A DNA stretch of 64,000 bases, taken from positions 1-64,000 of the forward strand of contig NZ_REFY01000004.1 of assembly GCF_003841485.1 (NCBI RefSeq), in the 5' to 3' direction. The notes below the pieces were generated by a model. That model was not told where the DNA came from and ran no database searches. It saw only the letters and a list, made by a program, of their open reading frames with translations. The stretch is from Natrarchaeobius halalkaliphilus. GTDB lineage: Archaea > Halobacteriota > Halobacteria > Halobacteriales > Natrialbaceae. Numbering within the stretch: the first letter of the stretch is position 1; every line of letters starts with the position of its first letter. Shown here piece by piece: positions 41,870-49,800 of this stretch. The position numbers were made by a program, and so were the translations under genes.

Positions 41870-42974
41870 CGAATCGAACCTCCGTCGCGATCCGCTCTTG
41901 GCAGCAGACGGCGTACGCACAATCCGGACAGACCGTTCGCTCGATGTCATCCCAGCGATCGCTCGGATCGAAGCCATCCGAGACGAGCTGGGCCGCCACC
42001 GTCTCGAGTCGCGTCTCGACCGTCTCGTTTCGGTGCTCGTGGGTCATTCCGTAGGTGTGATGATCGATGTAGACGTCGGTGAGATCGACGATCTCGAGGC
42101 TCGTCTCGACCGACTCGCTGACCCAGTTCACCGACGTTCCCGACCGGTCTGCGAGCGGAATCACGACGAACCGACAGGTCCGTCCCTCGAGCCCGAGCCG
42201 ATCCCGGAGAGTTCGAAGTCCCTCGAGGACCACGGCAGTCTCCAGGAGCGCGCCGACCGGTCCCGGTTCGAACGCGGCGGCGTCGGGATCGAAGTGATCC
42301 TCGAACAGCGCGGCGACGTCGCCGTCCCACTCCGACCGGTACCGAAGTGGTCCGAGCGGAGCGAGCGTCGGAACGAACCGAACCCCGACGATCGAGGAGC
42401 CCTCGCCGTAGACGTAGTCGACGCTCGCCTCGATCGCCACGGACCGTGGCTCGCACCGAGAGACCGTTCTCGAACCCGACTCGCGGTTCGCGTCGGCGGA
42501 GGACGACGGTTCGGAAGGTGCGGCCGGTGGCGACGCCGACACCCGGCTCGAGAGCGTCCTGTCCGGTCCGACGAGAGCGCCGTCGACGTCGGCTGTCGAC
42601 GCCAGTACGTCGATGCCGGCCGCGTGATCGGCCCCGACGCGGGAAACGTAGGCCTCGAGCGTCGCCTCGAGTACGTTTCGCTCGTGGCGTCGCTGCGCTC
42701 GGGAGTGAAACCGTTCGTCGTGGTCCTCCCACAGCGACGACAGCCGCGTCCGAGCGACCTCACCGAGCGCCTCCGCGTCCGTTTCACCGCTCTCGAGGGC
42801 CGCACAGATCGAGCGCCGGAGGAGGTCGACGCGCTCGTCGACCGCGTCGTCGTCGCGTTCGAGCCCGTAGACGTGTGCGAACTCGTACTGGCGCGGACAG
42901 CGGAGGTACGTGTCGAGGCCGTCGGCGGGGATCCGCGAGTCGGCTCGGGACTGATCGACCGAATCGTCGCTCAT
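41862..42974 (-). CDS. Fe-S PD-(D/E)XK-fold protein, AddB C-terminal-like
   Basis: The 370-aa protein opens with a Cys-containing motif LDTYLRCPRQYEFAHVYGL and ends CPDCAYAVCCQERIATEV. First Cys far upstream and C-x2-C-x5-C at the end reproduce the Fe-S cage of AddB and Cas4 nucleases. The middle holds the beta-sheet of the PD-(D/E)XK fold (SVAIEASVDYVYGEGSSIVG), but where a nuclease has Asp and Glu/Asp-x-Lys it reads Asp then VGVRFV, so the nuclease site looks dead. It probably acts as a structural subunit. ATG 42974 overlaps the upstream gene stop as ATGA, and its own end overlaps the helicase start: strong coupling. An AddB split into two polypeptides is the best explanation. Confidence 0.75.
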   Translation of the reverse strand: MSDDSVDQSRADSRIPADGLDTYLRCPRQYEFAHVYGLERDDDAVDERVDLLRRSICAALESGETDAEALGEVARTRLSSLWEDHDERFHSRAQRRHERNVLEATLEAYVSRVGADHAAGIDVLASTADVDGALVGPDRTLSSRVSASPPAAPSEPSSSADANRESGSRTVSRCEPRSVAIEASVDYVYGEGSSIVGVRFVPTLAPLGPLRYRSEWDGDVAALFEDHFDPDAAAFEPGPVGALLETAVVLEGLRTLRDRLGLEGRTCRFVVIPLADRSGTSVNWVSESVETSLEIVDLTDVYIDHHTYGMTHEHRNETVETRLETVAAQLVSDGFDPSDRWDDIERTVCPDCAYAVCCQERIATEVRFDG

Positions 42975-45250
42975 CTCGATCCACCCGATCCGGTTCGGTC
43001 CGATCCAGGGATCACGTCGCCGACGGCGAACGCGAACTGCGAGCGAACCGCCGCCGCGAGCTCCTCGTCGACGTCTCCTTCGAGGACGACCGCGATCTCT
43101 TCGAACAGCGCCTCCGTCTCCGTGAGGTCCGCTTGTCCACCGGTACTCGCCTCGCACAGCACCCGCTCGAGTTCGCCACGCGGCTGGTCGAGCAGCGCCT
43201 CGATGGCGTTCGATTCGCCGTGAATCGTCGCTTCGGTCGACGTCTCGACGTCCTCCAAGACGAGCCCTGGCGTCGAATCGATCAGTTTCAGATAGCGCGA
43301 CTCGTCGTAGCTCCGACGCAGACCGCCGGAGCCGCGCTCGTAGGAACAGACGTAGAGGACGCTTCGGGCCGCCCGAGAGCCGAGAGCGAGTCGCCGGCGC
43401 GATCGCTGGGCGTGGTAGGTTTCGAAGGGATCACCGATCGCGTCCGGGTCGGCGGCGGTCGCGAACGTGTCCCGGATCGTCCCCCGTGACGGATCGGTGA
43501 CGGCGGGGTACGTCGCCATGGTCCGAAGCCACGCCGTCGGGAACAACCCGGTGAGAAACTGCTCGCCGGGATAGTTCTCGTCGATCAGGTCGAGCACGAA
43601 GACGGCTTCCCGCGAATCGTATTTGAGTGCGTCGACGGAACAGACCGTGACGCCGCCCGTCGGCGGCCGCGTCTCGACCGCGTGGACGTAGGGTGCGTCG
43701 TACTGGATCGTTCGCCTCAGCATCCGTCGGAGTCCCCGCCAGTCGGGGCCGATCAGATCGGTTCGCTCGACGAACCGTGCGATCTCGAGGACGCGGCGGA
43801 TCCCCTCGAACTGTTCGCGGGCGTCGACCCACGACTCGTCGCTCGCGATCCGTCCTTTCAGGTCCGTCCGAACGATCCATCGCTCGAGCGACCGGACGAT
43901 GCTCGCCCGCTCGCAGTCCCCGAGCAGCGACGGCGAAAAGTCGTCGACTCGCGCTCGAAGCCGATCGCGGGCGACGTCCCGGTTACGGTCCCGTCCTCGC
44001 GGCCTCTGTTCTCCGTCGTCCCCGCGGTCTCGAGCGCACAGGAGAGTCACGACGGCGTAGAGTTCGTTGACCGCCGGATCCTCCGCGAGCGACGGCGTGC
44101 CGATCGTCGCGGTCGGAATCCCCGCCTCGCGGAGTCGGCGTCGCGTCTCCGGAACGCGTTCGATCCTCGGGACGGCGACCGCGACGTCGTCGCCGGTCCA
44201 GCCGTGACGGTCGAGAAGCGACTTGATCTCCGTCGCGACCGCCCGGACCTGCTCGCGGGCGGTCCGGGATCGAATCCGTTTCGCCCGGCCCCGATCCTGT
44301 GACCCCGTCTCCGACGGGAGGCTCTCCCGCGTCACTGGTGGGGGTTCTCCCGTCGCGAGAAACCGGGTGATCGCCGCGTGCGGAGGTCGCTCGTCGGACG
44401 CGCTCGGAGCGTGCTCGCCCGGCGGACGAGCCGAGTCGCGTCCAGCGAGAACGTCGACCTCGAGTCCGTCCCCGACGACGCTCTCGATCCGGCCCGGTTC
44501 GACTCGCGTTCGCTCGACGCTCGCGTGGCGCTCACCGAGACAGACGAGGGCTGCGTCCTCCGAAAGAAAGCCGAGATACTGCCGGTCGAGCCGGCGGTAC
44601 TCCTCGAATTCGATTGCGAGCACGGCGTCGATCGACGACGTGATGCGCCCTTGCAGACCGTCCGAATCGGTTTCGAGCAGCGCGGTCGCCCGCGGGACCA
44701 CGTCGGCCCGCTCGACGTATCCGCGGCGCTCGAGTTCCTCGTGGAACCGGTCGTTCATCGCGTAGAGAAACGCGAGACACTCGTGTGGGTCCCGACCGCC
44801 GGCCTCGAGGTCAGCGAGTCGGGTTCGCTGGCGCGTCGCTTCGAGCAGCAACTGTCCCACGTCGCGAGCGAAACTCTCGTGATCCGACGCGCGCTCGAGG
44901 TACGCGGGAACGTCCCGACTCGCACCGTCGATGACGAGCGAAATGAGCTCGATCCGCTCTTCGTACTCGAGACGATCGAGCGTCGGGTCGTACTCCTCGA
45001 TGACTTTCGAGGCGTGTTCGGGCAGCGACTCGACCCGTGGCGACCGCGGCGACCCGTCCGCGACGTCGACGGCCGCAAGCAGTTCGCGGACGCGCTCGAG
45101 ACCCGCCGGATGTCGCTTCAGAACGAGGACGTTCCGCGGGCCGTACTCGGTGGCGAGTTCGGCGTACTCCTCGGTGACCGCCTCGGACAGCGACCCGGTG
45201 GGGGCGGGGAGGAGCCGACAGGAACCCTCGAGCGAGGAGTCGGGCGACAT
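42971..45250 (-). CDS. AddB-like inactivated helicase subunit
   Basis: The 759-aa protein begins SPDSSLEGSCRLLPAPTGSLS, in the place where a P-loop (GxGxGKT) would be in AddB/RecC relatives; Lys is missing, so ATP hydrolysis is not expected. The middle and C-terminal parts keep the UvrD-like fold features: VAVAVPRIERVPETRRRLRE, then GVTVCSVDALKYDSREAVFVLDLIDENYPG, which matches the region 'V...G...FD.V...GL' followed by 'FP' of AddB proteins, and SRRRLALGSRAARSVLYV. AddB-type subunits hold DNA and recognise sequence. The start is ATG 45250. First gene of the operon, with a TATA-like TTTAAATACG about 33 nt upstream. Confidence 0.7.
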   Translation of the reverse strand: MSPDSSLEGSCRLLPAPTGSLSEAVTEEYAELATEYGPRNVLVLKRHPAGLERVRELLAAVDVADGSPRSPRVESLPEHASKVIEEYDPTLDRLEYEERIELISLVIDGASRDVPAYLERASDHESFARDVGQLLLEATRQRTRLADLEAGGRDPHECLAFLYAMNDRFHEELERRGYVERADVVPRATALLETDSDGLQGRITSSIDAVLAIEFEEYRRLDRQYLGFLSEDAALVCLGERHASVERTRVEPGRIESVVGDGLEVDVLAGRDSARPPGEHAPSASDERPPHAAITRFLATGEPPPVTRESLPSETGSQDRGRAKRIRSRTAREQVRAVATEIKSLLDRHGWTGDDVAVAVPRIERVPETRRRLREAGIPTATIGTPSLAEDPAVNELYAVVTLLCARDRGDDGEQRPRGRDRNRDVARDRLRARVDDFSPSLLGDCERASIVRSLERWIVRTDLKGRIASDESWVDAREQFEGIRRVLEIARFVERTDLIGPDWRGLRRMLRRTIQYDAPYVHAVETRPPTGGVTVCSVDALKYDSREAVFVLDLIDENYPGEQFLTGLFPTAWLRTMATYPAVTDPSRGTIRDTFATAADPDAIGDPFETYHAQRSRRRLALGSRAARSVLYVCSYERGSGGLRRSYDESRYLKLIDSTPGLVLEDVETSTEATIHGESNAIEALLDQPRGELERVLCEASTGGQADLTETEALFEEIAVVLEGDVDEELAAAVRSQFAFAVGDVIPGSDRTGSGGSR

Positions 45251-45281
45251 GACTGATACGTCACCGTGTATGTTCGAACTC

Positions 45282-45291
45282 GTATTTAAAT
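45282..45291 (-). promoter_or_regulatory. promoter of the helicase-nuclease operon
   Basis: The minus strand reads TTTAAATACG about 33 nt before the first start codon at 45250. It sits back to back with the CBS-gene promoter in the 104-bp gap. Confidence 0.5.
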
Positions 45292-45324
45292 TGGGCGACC
45301 CGTCCGCGGCTCCGGTCGGACAAT

Positions 45325-45347
45325 CCTTATAGTGTGCAAGCCACACT
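45325..45347 (+). promoter_or_regulatory. TATA box and inverted repeat upstream of the CBS gene
   Basis: CCTTATAG (45325-45332) sits about 26 nt before ATG 45355. Overlapping its right edge is the inverted repeat AGTGTG-CAAGC-CACACT (45331-45347), placed between TATA and start, where a repressor would block transcription. Confidence 0.5.
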
Positions 45348-45354
45348 CTGTCGT

Positions 45355-45762
45355 ATGGAAGATATTTTCGTCGCACGAGTCATGTCGTCATCGCTCAAGA
45401 CCGTCCGTCCGGACACGCTCGTCGAAGACGCGGGACAGCTCATACTCGACAACGACATCAGTTCGGTGATCGTCGTCGACGACGAGGGCCACCTCGAGGG
45501 GATTCTGACGACGACGGACTTCGTCGACATCGTCGCACGGAGCCATCCGAAAGCCGAGACGACGGTCTCGCGGTATATGAGTACGGACGTCGTCACGGCG
45601 TCGGCACAGGACAGCATCCGCGACGTCGCTGACCTGATGGTCGAGCACGGCTTCAAGCACGTTCCAGTCGTCGACGACGAGGAGGGCGCGATCGGGATCG
45701 TCACGACGACCGACCTCGCGTCGTACCTCTCCCGGCTGCAGCGGCCGAGTCCCGAAGAGTAG
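45355..45762 (+). CDS. CBS-domain pair protein
   Basis: The 135-aa protein is little more than two CBS domains: residues 4-58 (DIFVARVMSSSLKTVRPD ... DDEGHLEGILTTTDF) and 70-130 (VSRYMSTDVVTASAQDS ... GAIGIVTTTDLASYL). Each has the usual strand ending in G-I-V/L-T-T-T-D that binds the adenosyl group of AMP, ATP or SAM. Such proteins work as energy or SAM sensors attached to unknown partners. Start ATG 45355 is chosen from the TATA spacing; an upstream start at 45334 would sit within the promoter. Divergent from the helicase-nuclease operon across 104 bp. Confidence 0.9.
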   Translation: MEDIFVARVMSSSLKTVRPDTLVEDAGQLILDNDISSVIVVDDEGHLEGILTTTDFVDIVARSHPKAETTVSRYMSTDVVTASAQDSIRDVADLMVEHGFKHVPVVDDEEGAIGIVTTTDLASYLSRLQRPSPEE

Positions 45763-45919
45763 TCGGCTTTCGCGGTAGTCGACTCCCAAGTGCTGATACG
45801 AACGATCCTTCCTGGCGGCTCGAGGAACCGACGGATCACGGCGGTGTCCGCCACCACATGAGTCCCGTACTGGTGAAGGCCCACCGTCATGTGGTCGTCG
45901 TCACAAACCCCGCTCGAGT

Positions 45920-46261
45920 ATGACCGATCAGCCGCCGTCGCCGTCGTCCCCGGCGTGGCCCTCCGCACCTCGCCCGAGACAGACCGAGTCGCCGGACAGC
46001 CGCTCGGACGGACGCGCGATCGTGACGACCGCCCAACTCGCAGCGAGCCTCGAGAACGCGGTCGGCTACCGCATCGAAGAAGGGAGACTCGACGAGCTTC
46101 TTCTCGAACTGGAGCGCCAAAACTACGTCGAGTGGGCGGGGATCTCTCGGACCGGCGACTACGTCTGGGATCTGACTGACGCTCCCGACCGAATCGCTGC
46201 CGCCGTCGCTACTGCCGTCGGCTCGCGGTTTCGCGCCTGGCTCGAGAGCCGCTGTGGGTGA
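45920..46261 (+). CDS. small winged-helix-like haloarchaeal protein
   Basis: The 113-aa protein has a Pro/Ser-rich N-terminal tail of about 30 residues and then a compact helical-plus-strand domain: VTTAQLAASLENAVGYRIEE, RLDELLLELERQNYVEWAGI and the strand SRTGDYVWDLTDAPDRIA. The helix-helix-strand order with a terminal two-strand wing is what a small winged-helix domain looks like, but DNA binding is not shown. It has no recognised family name to me; similar unnamed proteins occur in haloarchaea. It converges with the downstream kinase gene. Confidence 0.6.
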   Translation: MTDQPPSPSSPAWPSAPRPRQTESPDSRSDGRAIVTTAQLAASLENAVGYRIEEGRLDELLLELERQNYVEWAGISRTGDYVWDLTDAPDRIAAAVATAVGSRFRAWLESRCG

Positions 46262-46412
46262 CCCGCCACCACGTATTCGGGAGACCGCACCGGCGATCTC
46301 GAGGAGACGCGTCCAGAAGACGTCGCACCCGGATTCGTTCTCGAGCGAGAACGGACGGCGAGAGAACCGCAGGACGTCGGGAGGACGTTCGGGAACGACG
46401 ATCTCCACAGAA

Positions 46413-47450
46413 CTACGGATCGACTCTCGGCAGCGAAATCGAGACGACGTTTCCCCTCGGCGAGTTCGATTCGAACTCGAGGCTGCCCCCGAGCGAGTCT
46501 ACGCACCACTTCATCACCCAGAGTCCGACGCCCGAGCCGTGATACACCTCGTTCGGGTCGGTATTCTCGTCGAGGACGTCGATCTCGACGTTCGGGATCT
46601 CGGGTCCGTTATCCGCAATTCGAACGACTCCTCGCCCCGCCTCCGGATCGTCGTCGATCGTCACGGAGACTGTCGGAGACTCCCGGTCGTTGTGTTCGAT
46701 CGCGTTCTCGATCGCGTGGGTGATCGCGTACCGGATACTCCTGTCGGCCACGACCCAGACGTCTTCGCTCGTCTCGACCGAGAGGTCCGTCTCCGGATAC
46801 TCGTCGGGAACGGTTCCGGTGACGGATACCACCACGTCTCGCAGGTTCGTCGGTGAGCGCTTCGTCGCATCCGGCGTTGCGATCTCTTCGATCTGCCTGA
46901 TCGAATCGCTCAACTCACCGACCTCCGTCGCGATCTCGAAGATCGTCTCGGCTTGCTCTTCGAGGGTTTCTTCCTCGATGGCTTCCGTGAGCAGTTCCGC
47001 GTACCCTCGAAGGACCGTCATCTCGTTTCGCAGGTTGTGTCGGAGCACCCGGCTGAGAAGGCGGAGTCGACGTTCGCGCGCTTTGAAGTCAGTGATGTCG
47101 TAGACCTCGGCCAGAACGCACGAGACCCCGTCGAGCACCGTTTCACTGAGGTGGACGCTCACCCAGAGCAACTCCCCGTTCGAGCGCTCGACGTGCCATT
47201 CGAACACCTGTGACTCGCCCGCCGCGGCGGCTCGAATCCGATCGAGCGCTTTTTCCTGAGTGAACCGCGTCGAGGGTGCCGTATACTCTCCGACCGTCAT
47301 CGACCGAAGCTCCGCTCGCGAATAGCCGTACAGTTTTTCTAACTCTTCGTTCACGTCGAGAACGGCTCCGGTCTCCGAATCGTGGAGCGTGATACCCACG
47401 TCTAGGTTATCGAACTCCGCAGGTAGCACCGGCCGGTTATCGTCGCTCAT
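46413..47450 (-). CDS. PAS-domain sensor histidine kinase
   Basis: The 345-aa soluble kinase has one PAS domain (about residues 12-125: VGITLHDSETGAVLDVNE ... LAEVYDITDFK), then the His box RVLRHNLRNEMTVLRGYAELL with phospho-His at about 139, and a HATPase with ITHAIENAIEHND (N-box), VRIADNGPEIP and SGVGLWVMKWCVDSLGG. The H-box LRHNLRN is the haloarchaeal variant. ATG 47450 is preferred; a GTG at 47495 is in frame. No receiver or cognate regulator lies adjacent, common for haloarchaeal orphan kinases. It ends face to face with the winged-helix-like gene and is divergent from the next kinase, 530 bp away. Confidence 0.9.
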   Translation of the reverse strand: MSDDNRPVLPAEFDNLDVGITLHDSETGAVLDVNEELEKLYGYSRAELRSMTVGEYTAPSTRFTQEKALDRIRAAAAGESQVFEWHVERSNGELLWVSVHLSETVLDGVSCVLAEVYDITDFKARERRLRLLSRVLRHNLRNEMTVLRGYAELLTEAIEEETLEEQAETIFEIATEVGELSDSIRQIEEIATPDATKRSPTNLRDVVVSVTGTVPDEYPETDLSVETSEDVWVVADRSIRYAITHAIENAIEHNDRESPTVSVTIDDDPEAGRGVVRIADNGPEIPNVEIDVLDENTDPNEVYHGSGVGLWVMKWCVDSLGGSLEFESNSPRGNVVSISLPRVDP

Positions 47451-47595
47451 CTCCCCGTGATCCGCATTCGACGGTCCGTTCGTCGTCCGCTGCACCGTGG
47501 TTGGTCAGGAATCGACGCTGAACCGTCGGCGGCCGCCGTCTCACCGTCGTCGGTGTCCGCCGCTGCCTGAACGACTGGTCAATCACGGCTGAGAG

Positions 47596-47780
47596 TGTTC
47601 AGCACAGGTATTAATATTTCCTATTTTTTGCCTATTCGTGATAAATCATCTATATCACCACAACATTACAGCACTATTACACAGGTATCTCGTAGTTTAT
47701 CGATGGTAAGAAAACACCAGCGCATCGCTAATTACGTCTGGTTAATAGCCATATTTCTAGAATATGTCTCAAAATATCGG
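47596..47780. other. A+T-rich intergenic stretch upstream of the kinases
   Basis: From about 47596 to 47780 the DNA is rich in A and T (TATTAATATTTCC, CTATTTTTTGCC and similar) in contrast to its surroundings. It has no convincing frame on either strand. It lies between two divergent kinase genes, beside the TnpB-type end remnant, and may hold their promoters or a transferred segment. Confidence 0.6.
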
Positions 47781-47855
47781 GTAGCGCTGGATAATCGTGA
47801 TAGCAGGTGTTTCGACAGACGGAACAGGTCGAGTATCTCAGTGCCGTACGAGAAC

Positions 47856-47935
47856 CCGTGGTATCCTCCCCGCGCTGAACGCGAATCTTTCTCCTTGACT
47901 TTCCGTAATTTCCGTGGTGAGAAGGGGGCCGTCTC
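47856..47935 (-). mobile_element. second decayed TnpB-type element end (solo)
   Basis: GTATCCTCCCCGCGCT at 47862-47877 followed by TTTCTCCTTGACTTTCCGTAA repeats the layout of the remnant at 35538 (ATCCTCCCCGCGCT, then TTTCTCCTTGA at the same distance). The stem arms no longer pair well. No transposase frame is present, so this is a solo end or a short miniature copy. Orientation is minus, as at 35.5 kb. Confidence 0.5.
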
Positions 47936-47979
47936 TCGAGCACAAAGTTATTTCATACGGGGTATTATGGGTGTGGTAG

Positions 47980-49773
47980 ATGCGCGAGGCTCTCGATTCG
48001 GTTACGATACTGTACGTGGACGAGGCTCCGCATCAGTCCACGATGGGACTCGAGGCGGAAGCGTCGTGTCTCGACGTCGTCACGGCGGCCACCGCCCGTG
48101 AGGGAGTCGAAATCCTCGCTGAACGACCGATCGACTGCATCGTCAGCGAGTACGATCTGGCGAACGTGGACGGGCTGGCGTTTCTGGACGCAGTCCGCGA
48201 GAACGACGACGAGATCCCGTTTATTCTATTTGCCGAGAACGGAAGCGAGGCGATCGCGAGCGCGGCGATTTCGAGCGGCGTCACCGACTACATTCCGAAC
48301 GAGCCCGGGACGGATCAGTCCGCCCTACTGGCAACCCGTATTCTGTCCGCCGTCGAATCGACGAGTGGACGAATAGCGTCCGATCGACGCTCCCAGCTGG
48401 AGGCGAGTCGACTCGCGCGAGACGAGATCATCCGGAGTGCAAACGTCTGGATCAACGTCCTCGACGAGTCGGGCAACGTGGTCGTCTGGAACGAGACGGC
48501 CGAAGCGATCAGCGGCTACGCGTCCGAGGAAGTCATCGGCCACAACAGAATCTGGGAGTGGCTCTATCCCGATCGTGCGTATCGGGAGGACATCCTCGAG
48601 CAGGTCGACGACATCCTTCGGAGCGAAACGAACGTCGCGGAGTTCGATACGACGATCAGAACAAAATCCGGCGACGACCGAATCATCTCCTGGTACTCGT
48701 ATGCGCTCACCGATCCGGCGACGGCGTTGAACGGCTCGGTCGCGATCGGCAGGGACGTCACCCAGCAACGAGAAACCAGCCGGCGCCTCGAGACACTCAT
48801 CGAGAATCTCCCGGGAATCGTCTACCGGTCGGGACCCGGCTCCGACTGGCCGTTCGAGTTCGCCGCGGGCGAGTGCGAATCACTGACCGGCTACACCGCG
48901 TCGGAGCTCTGTACCGAGGTCACCTGGGGCGTGGATATCGTTCATCCCGACGATCACGAGCGGATCGCCAACGCGGTTTCCGATGCGATCGACGAGTCGG
49001 AGCCGTTCACCCTCACCTATCGGATTCTGACCCGCGACGGCGACGAGCGCTGGGTCTGGGAACGAGGCCAACAGACCGATACCGATGCTCTCGACGGCTT
49101 CATCATCGATATCACCGAGCAAAAGGACCGCGAGCACGCCCTCGAACAACAGAACGAGCGCCTCGAGAAGTTCGCCAGTATCGTCAGCCACGACCTCCGC
49201 AACCCGCTGAACGTGGCCAGAGGGAGACTGGAACTGGCTCGAGTCGAGCGCGACGACGAACACCTCGACGAAGTCGAACGGGCGCACGACCGGATGGCCC
49301 GGCTGATAGACGACATTCTGTCGCTCGCACGCGGGGGAGAGCGGGCGCGAGATCGCGACGTCGTCGATCTGGCAGAGCTCAGCGAATCCAGTTGGGAAAC
49401 GGTCGAAACCGGGGACGCGCGGCTCATCACCGACATCGACCGATCCGTCCGTGCGGCCCAGAACCGACTCAAACGACTCCTCGAGAACCTCTTTCGAAAC
49501 GCCGTCGAACACGGTGGTGACGACGTGACCGTGACGGTCGGTGAACTCCCGAATCGGACCGGGTTTTACGTCGAAGACGACGGCCCCGGCATTTCGGCGA
49601 AAGACCGGGAAGCCGTCTTCGAAAGCGGGTACTCCACGTCGACGGACGGCACCGGGTTCGGACTCGCGATCGTCGACGAAATAGCCGCTGCACACGACTG
49701 GACGGTAACCGTGACTGACGGGGACCGTGGCGGTGCCCGCTTCGAAATCACCGACGTGTCCTTCCTCGAGTAA
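47980..49773 (+). CDS. hybrid REC-PAS-PAS histidine kinase with altered receiver
   Basis: The 597-aa protein starts with a receiver-like domain (about 1-125: TILYVDEAP, PIDCIVSEYDLANVDGLAFL, PFILFAENG), but the phospho-acceptor Asp of the usual SDY motif is Glu (SEYDL), which cannot be phosphorylated normally and may mimic the active state. Two PAS domains follow (about 150-260 and 270-385), then HisKA FASIVSHDLRNPLNVARG (phospho-His about 405) and a HATPase with NLFRNAVEHGGDD, VEDDGPGIS and GTGFGLAIVDEIAAAH. No membrane segment; a cytoplasmic sensor of redox or small ligands is likely. Promoter-like TATT and TTATTTC elements precede the ATG. Confidence 0.9.
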   Translation: MREALDSVTILYVDEAPHQSTMGLEAEASCLDVVTAATAREGVEILAERPIDCIVSEYDLANVDGLAFLDAVRENDDEIPFILFAENGSEAIASAAISSGVTDYIPNEPGTDQSALLATRILSAVESTSGRIASDRRSQLEASRLARDEIIRSANVWINVLDESGNVVVWNETAEAISGYASEEVIGHNRIWEWLYPDRAYREDILEQVDDILRSETNVAEFDTTIRTKSGDDRIISWYSYALTDPATALNGSVAIGRDVTQQRETSRRLETLIENLPGIVYRSGPGSDWPFEFAAGECESLTGYTASELCTEVTWGVDIVHPDDHERIANAVSDAIDESEPFTLTYRILTRDGDERWVWERGQQTDTDALDGFIIDITEQKDREHALEQQNERLEKFASIVSHDLRNPLNVARGRLELARVERDDEHLDEVERAHDRMARLIDDILSLARGGERARDRDVVDLAELSESSWETVETGDARLITDIDRSVRAAQNRLKRLLENLFRNAVEHGGDDVTVTVGELPNRTGFYVEDDGPGISAKDREAVFESGYSTSTDGTGFGLAIVDEIAAAHDWTVTVTDGDRGGARFEITDVSFLE

Positions 49774-49800
49774 GGAATCGACTCACCGGTTCGTTCCGGA

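Noticed and set aside
37505-42082. A 1525-aa plus-strand frame opposite the helicase
   Set aside because: Arg/Val/Asp-rich without any motif; minus-strand helicase and nuclease motifs occupy the same bases.
46690-47103. A 137-aa plus-strand frame opposite the PAS kinase
   Set aside because: Ser/Arg-rich antisense translation; kinase boxes are on the minus strand.
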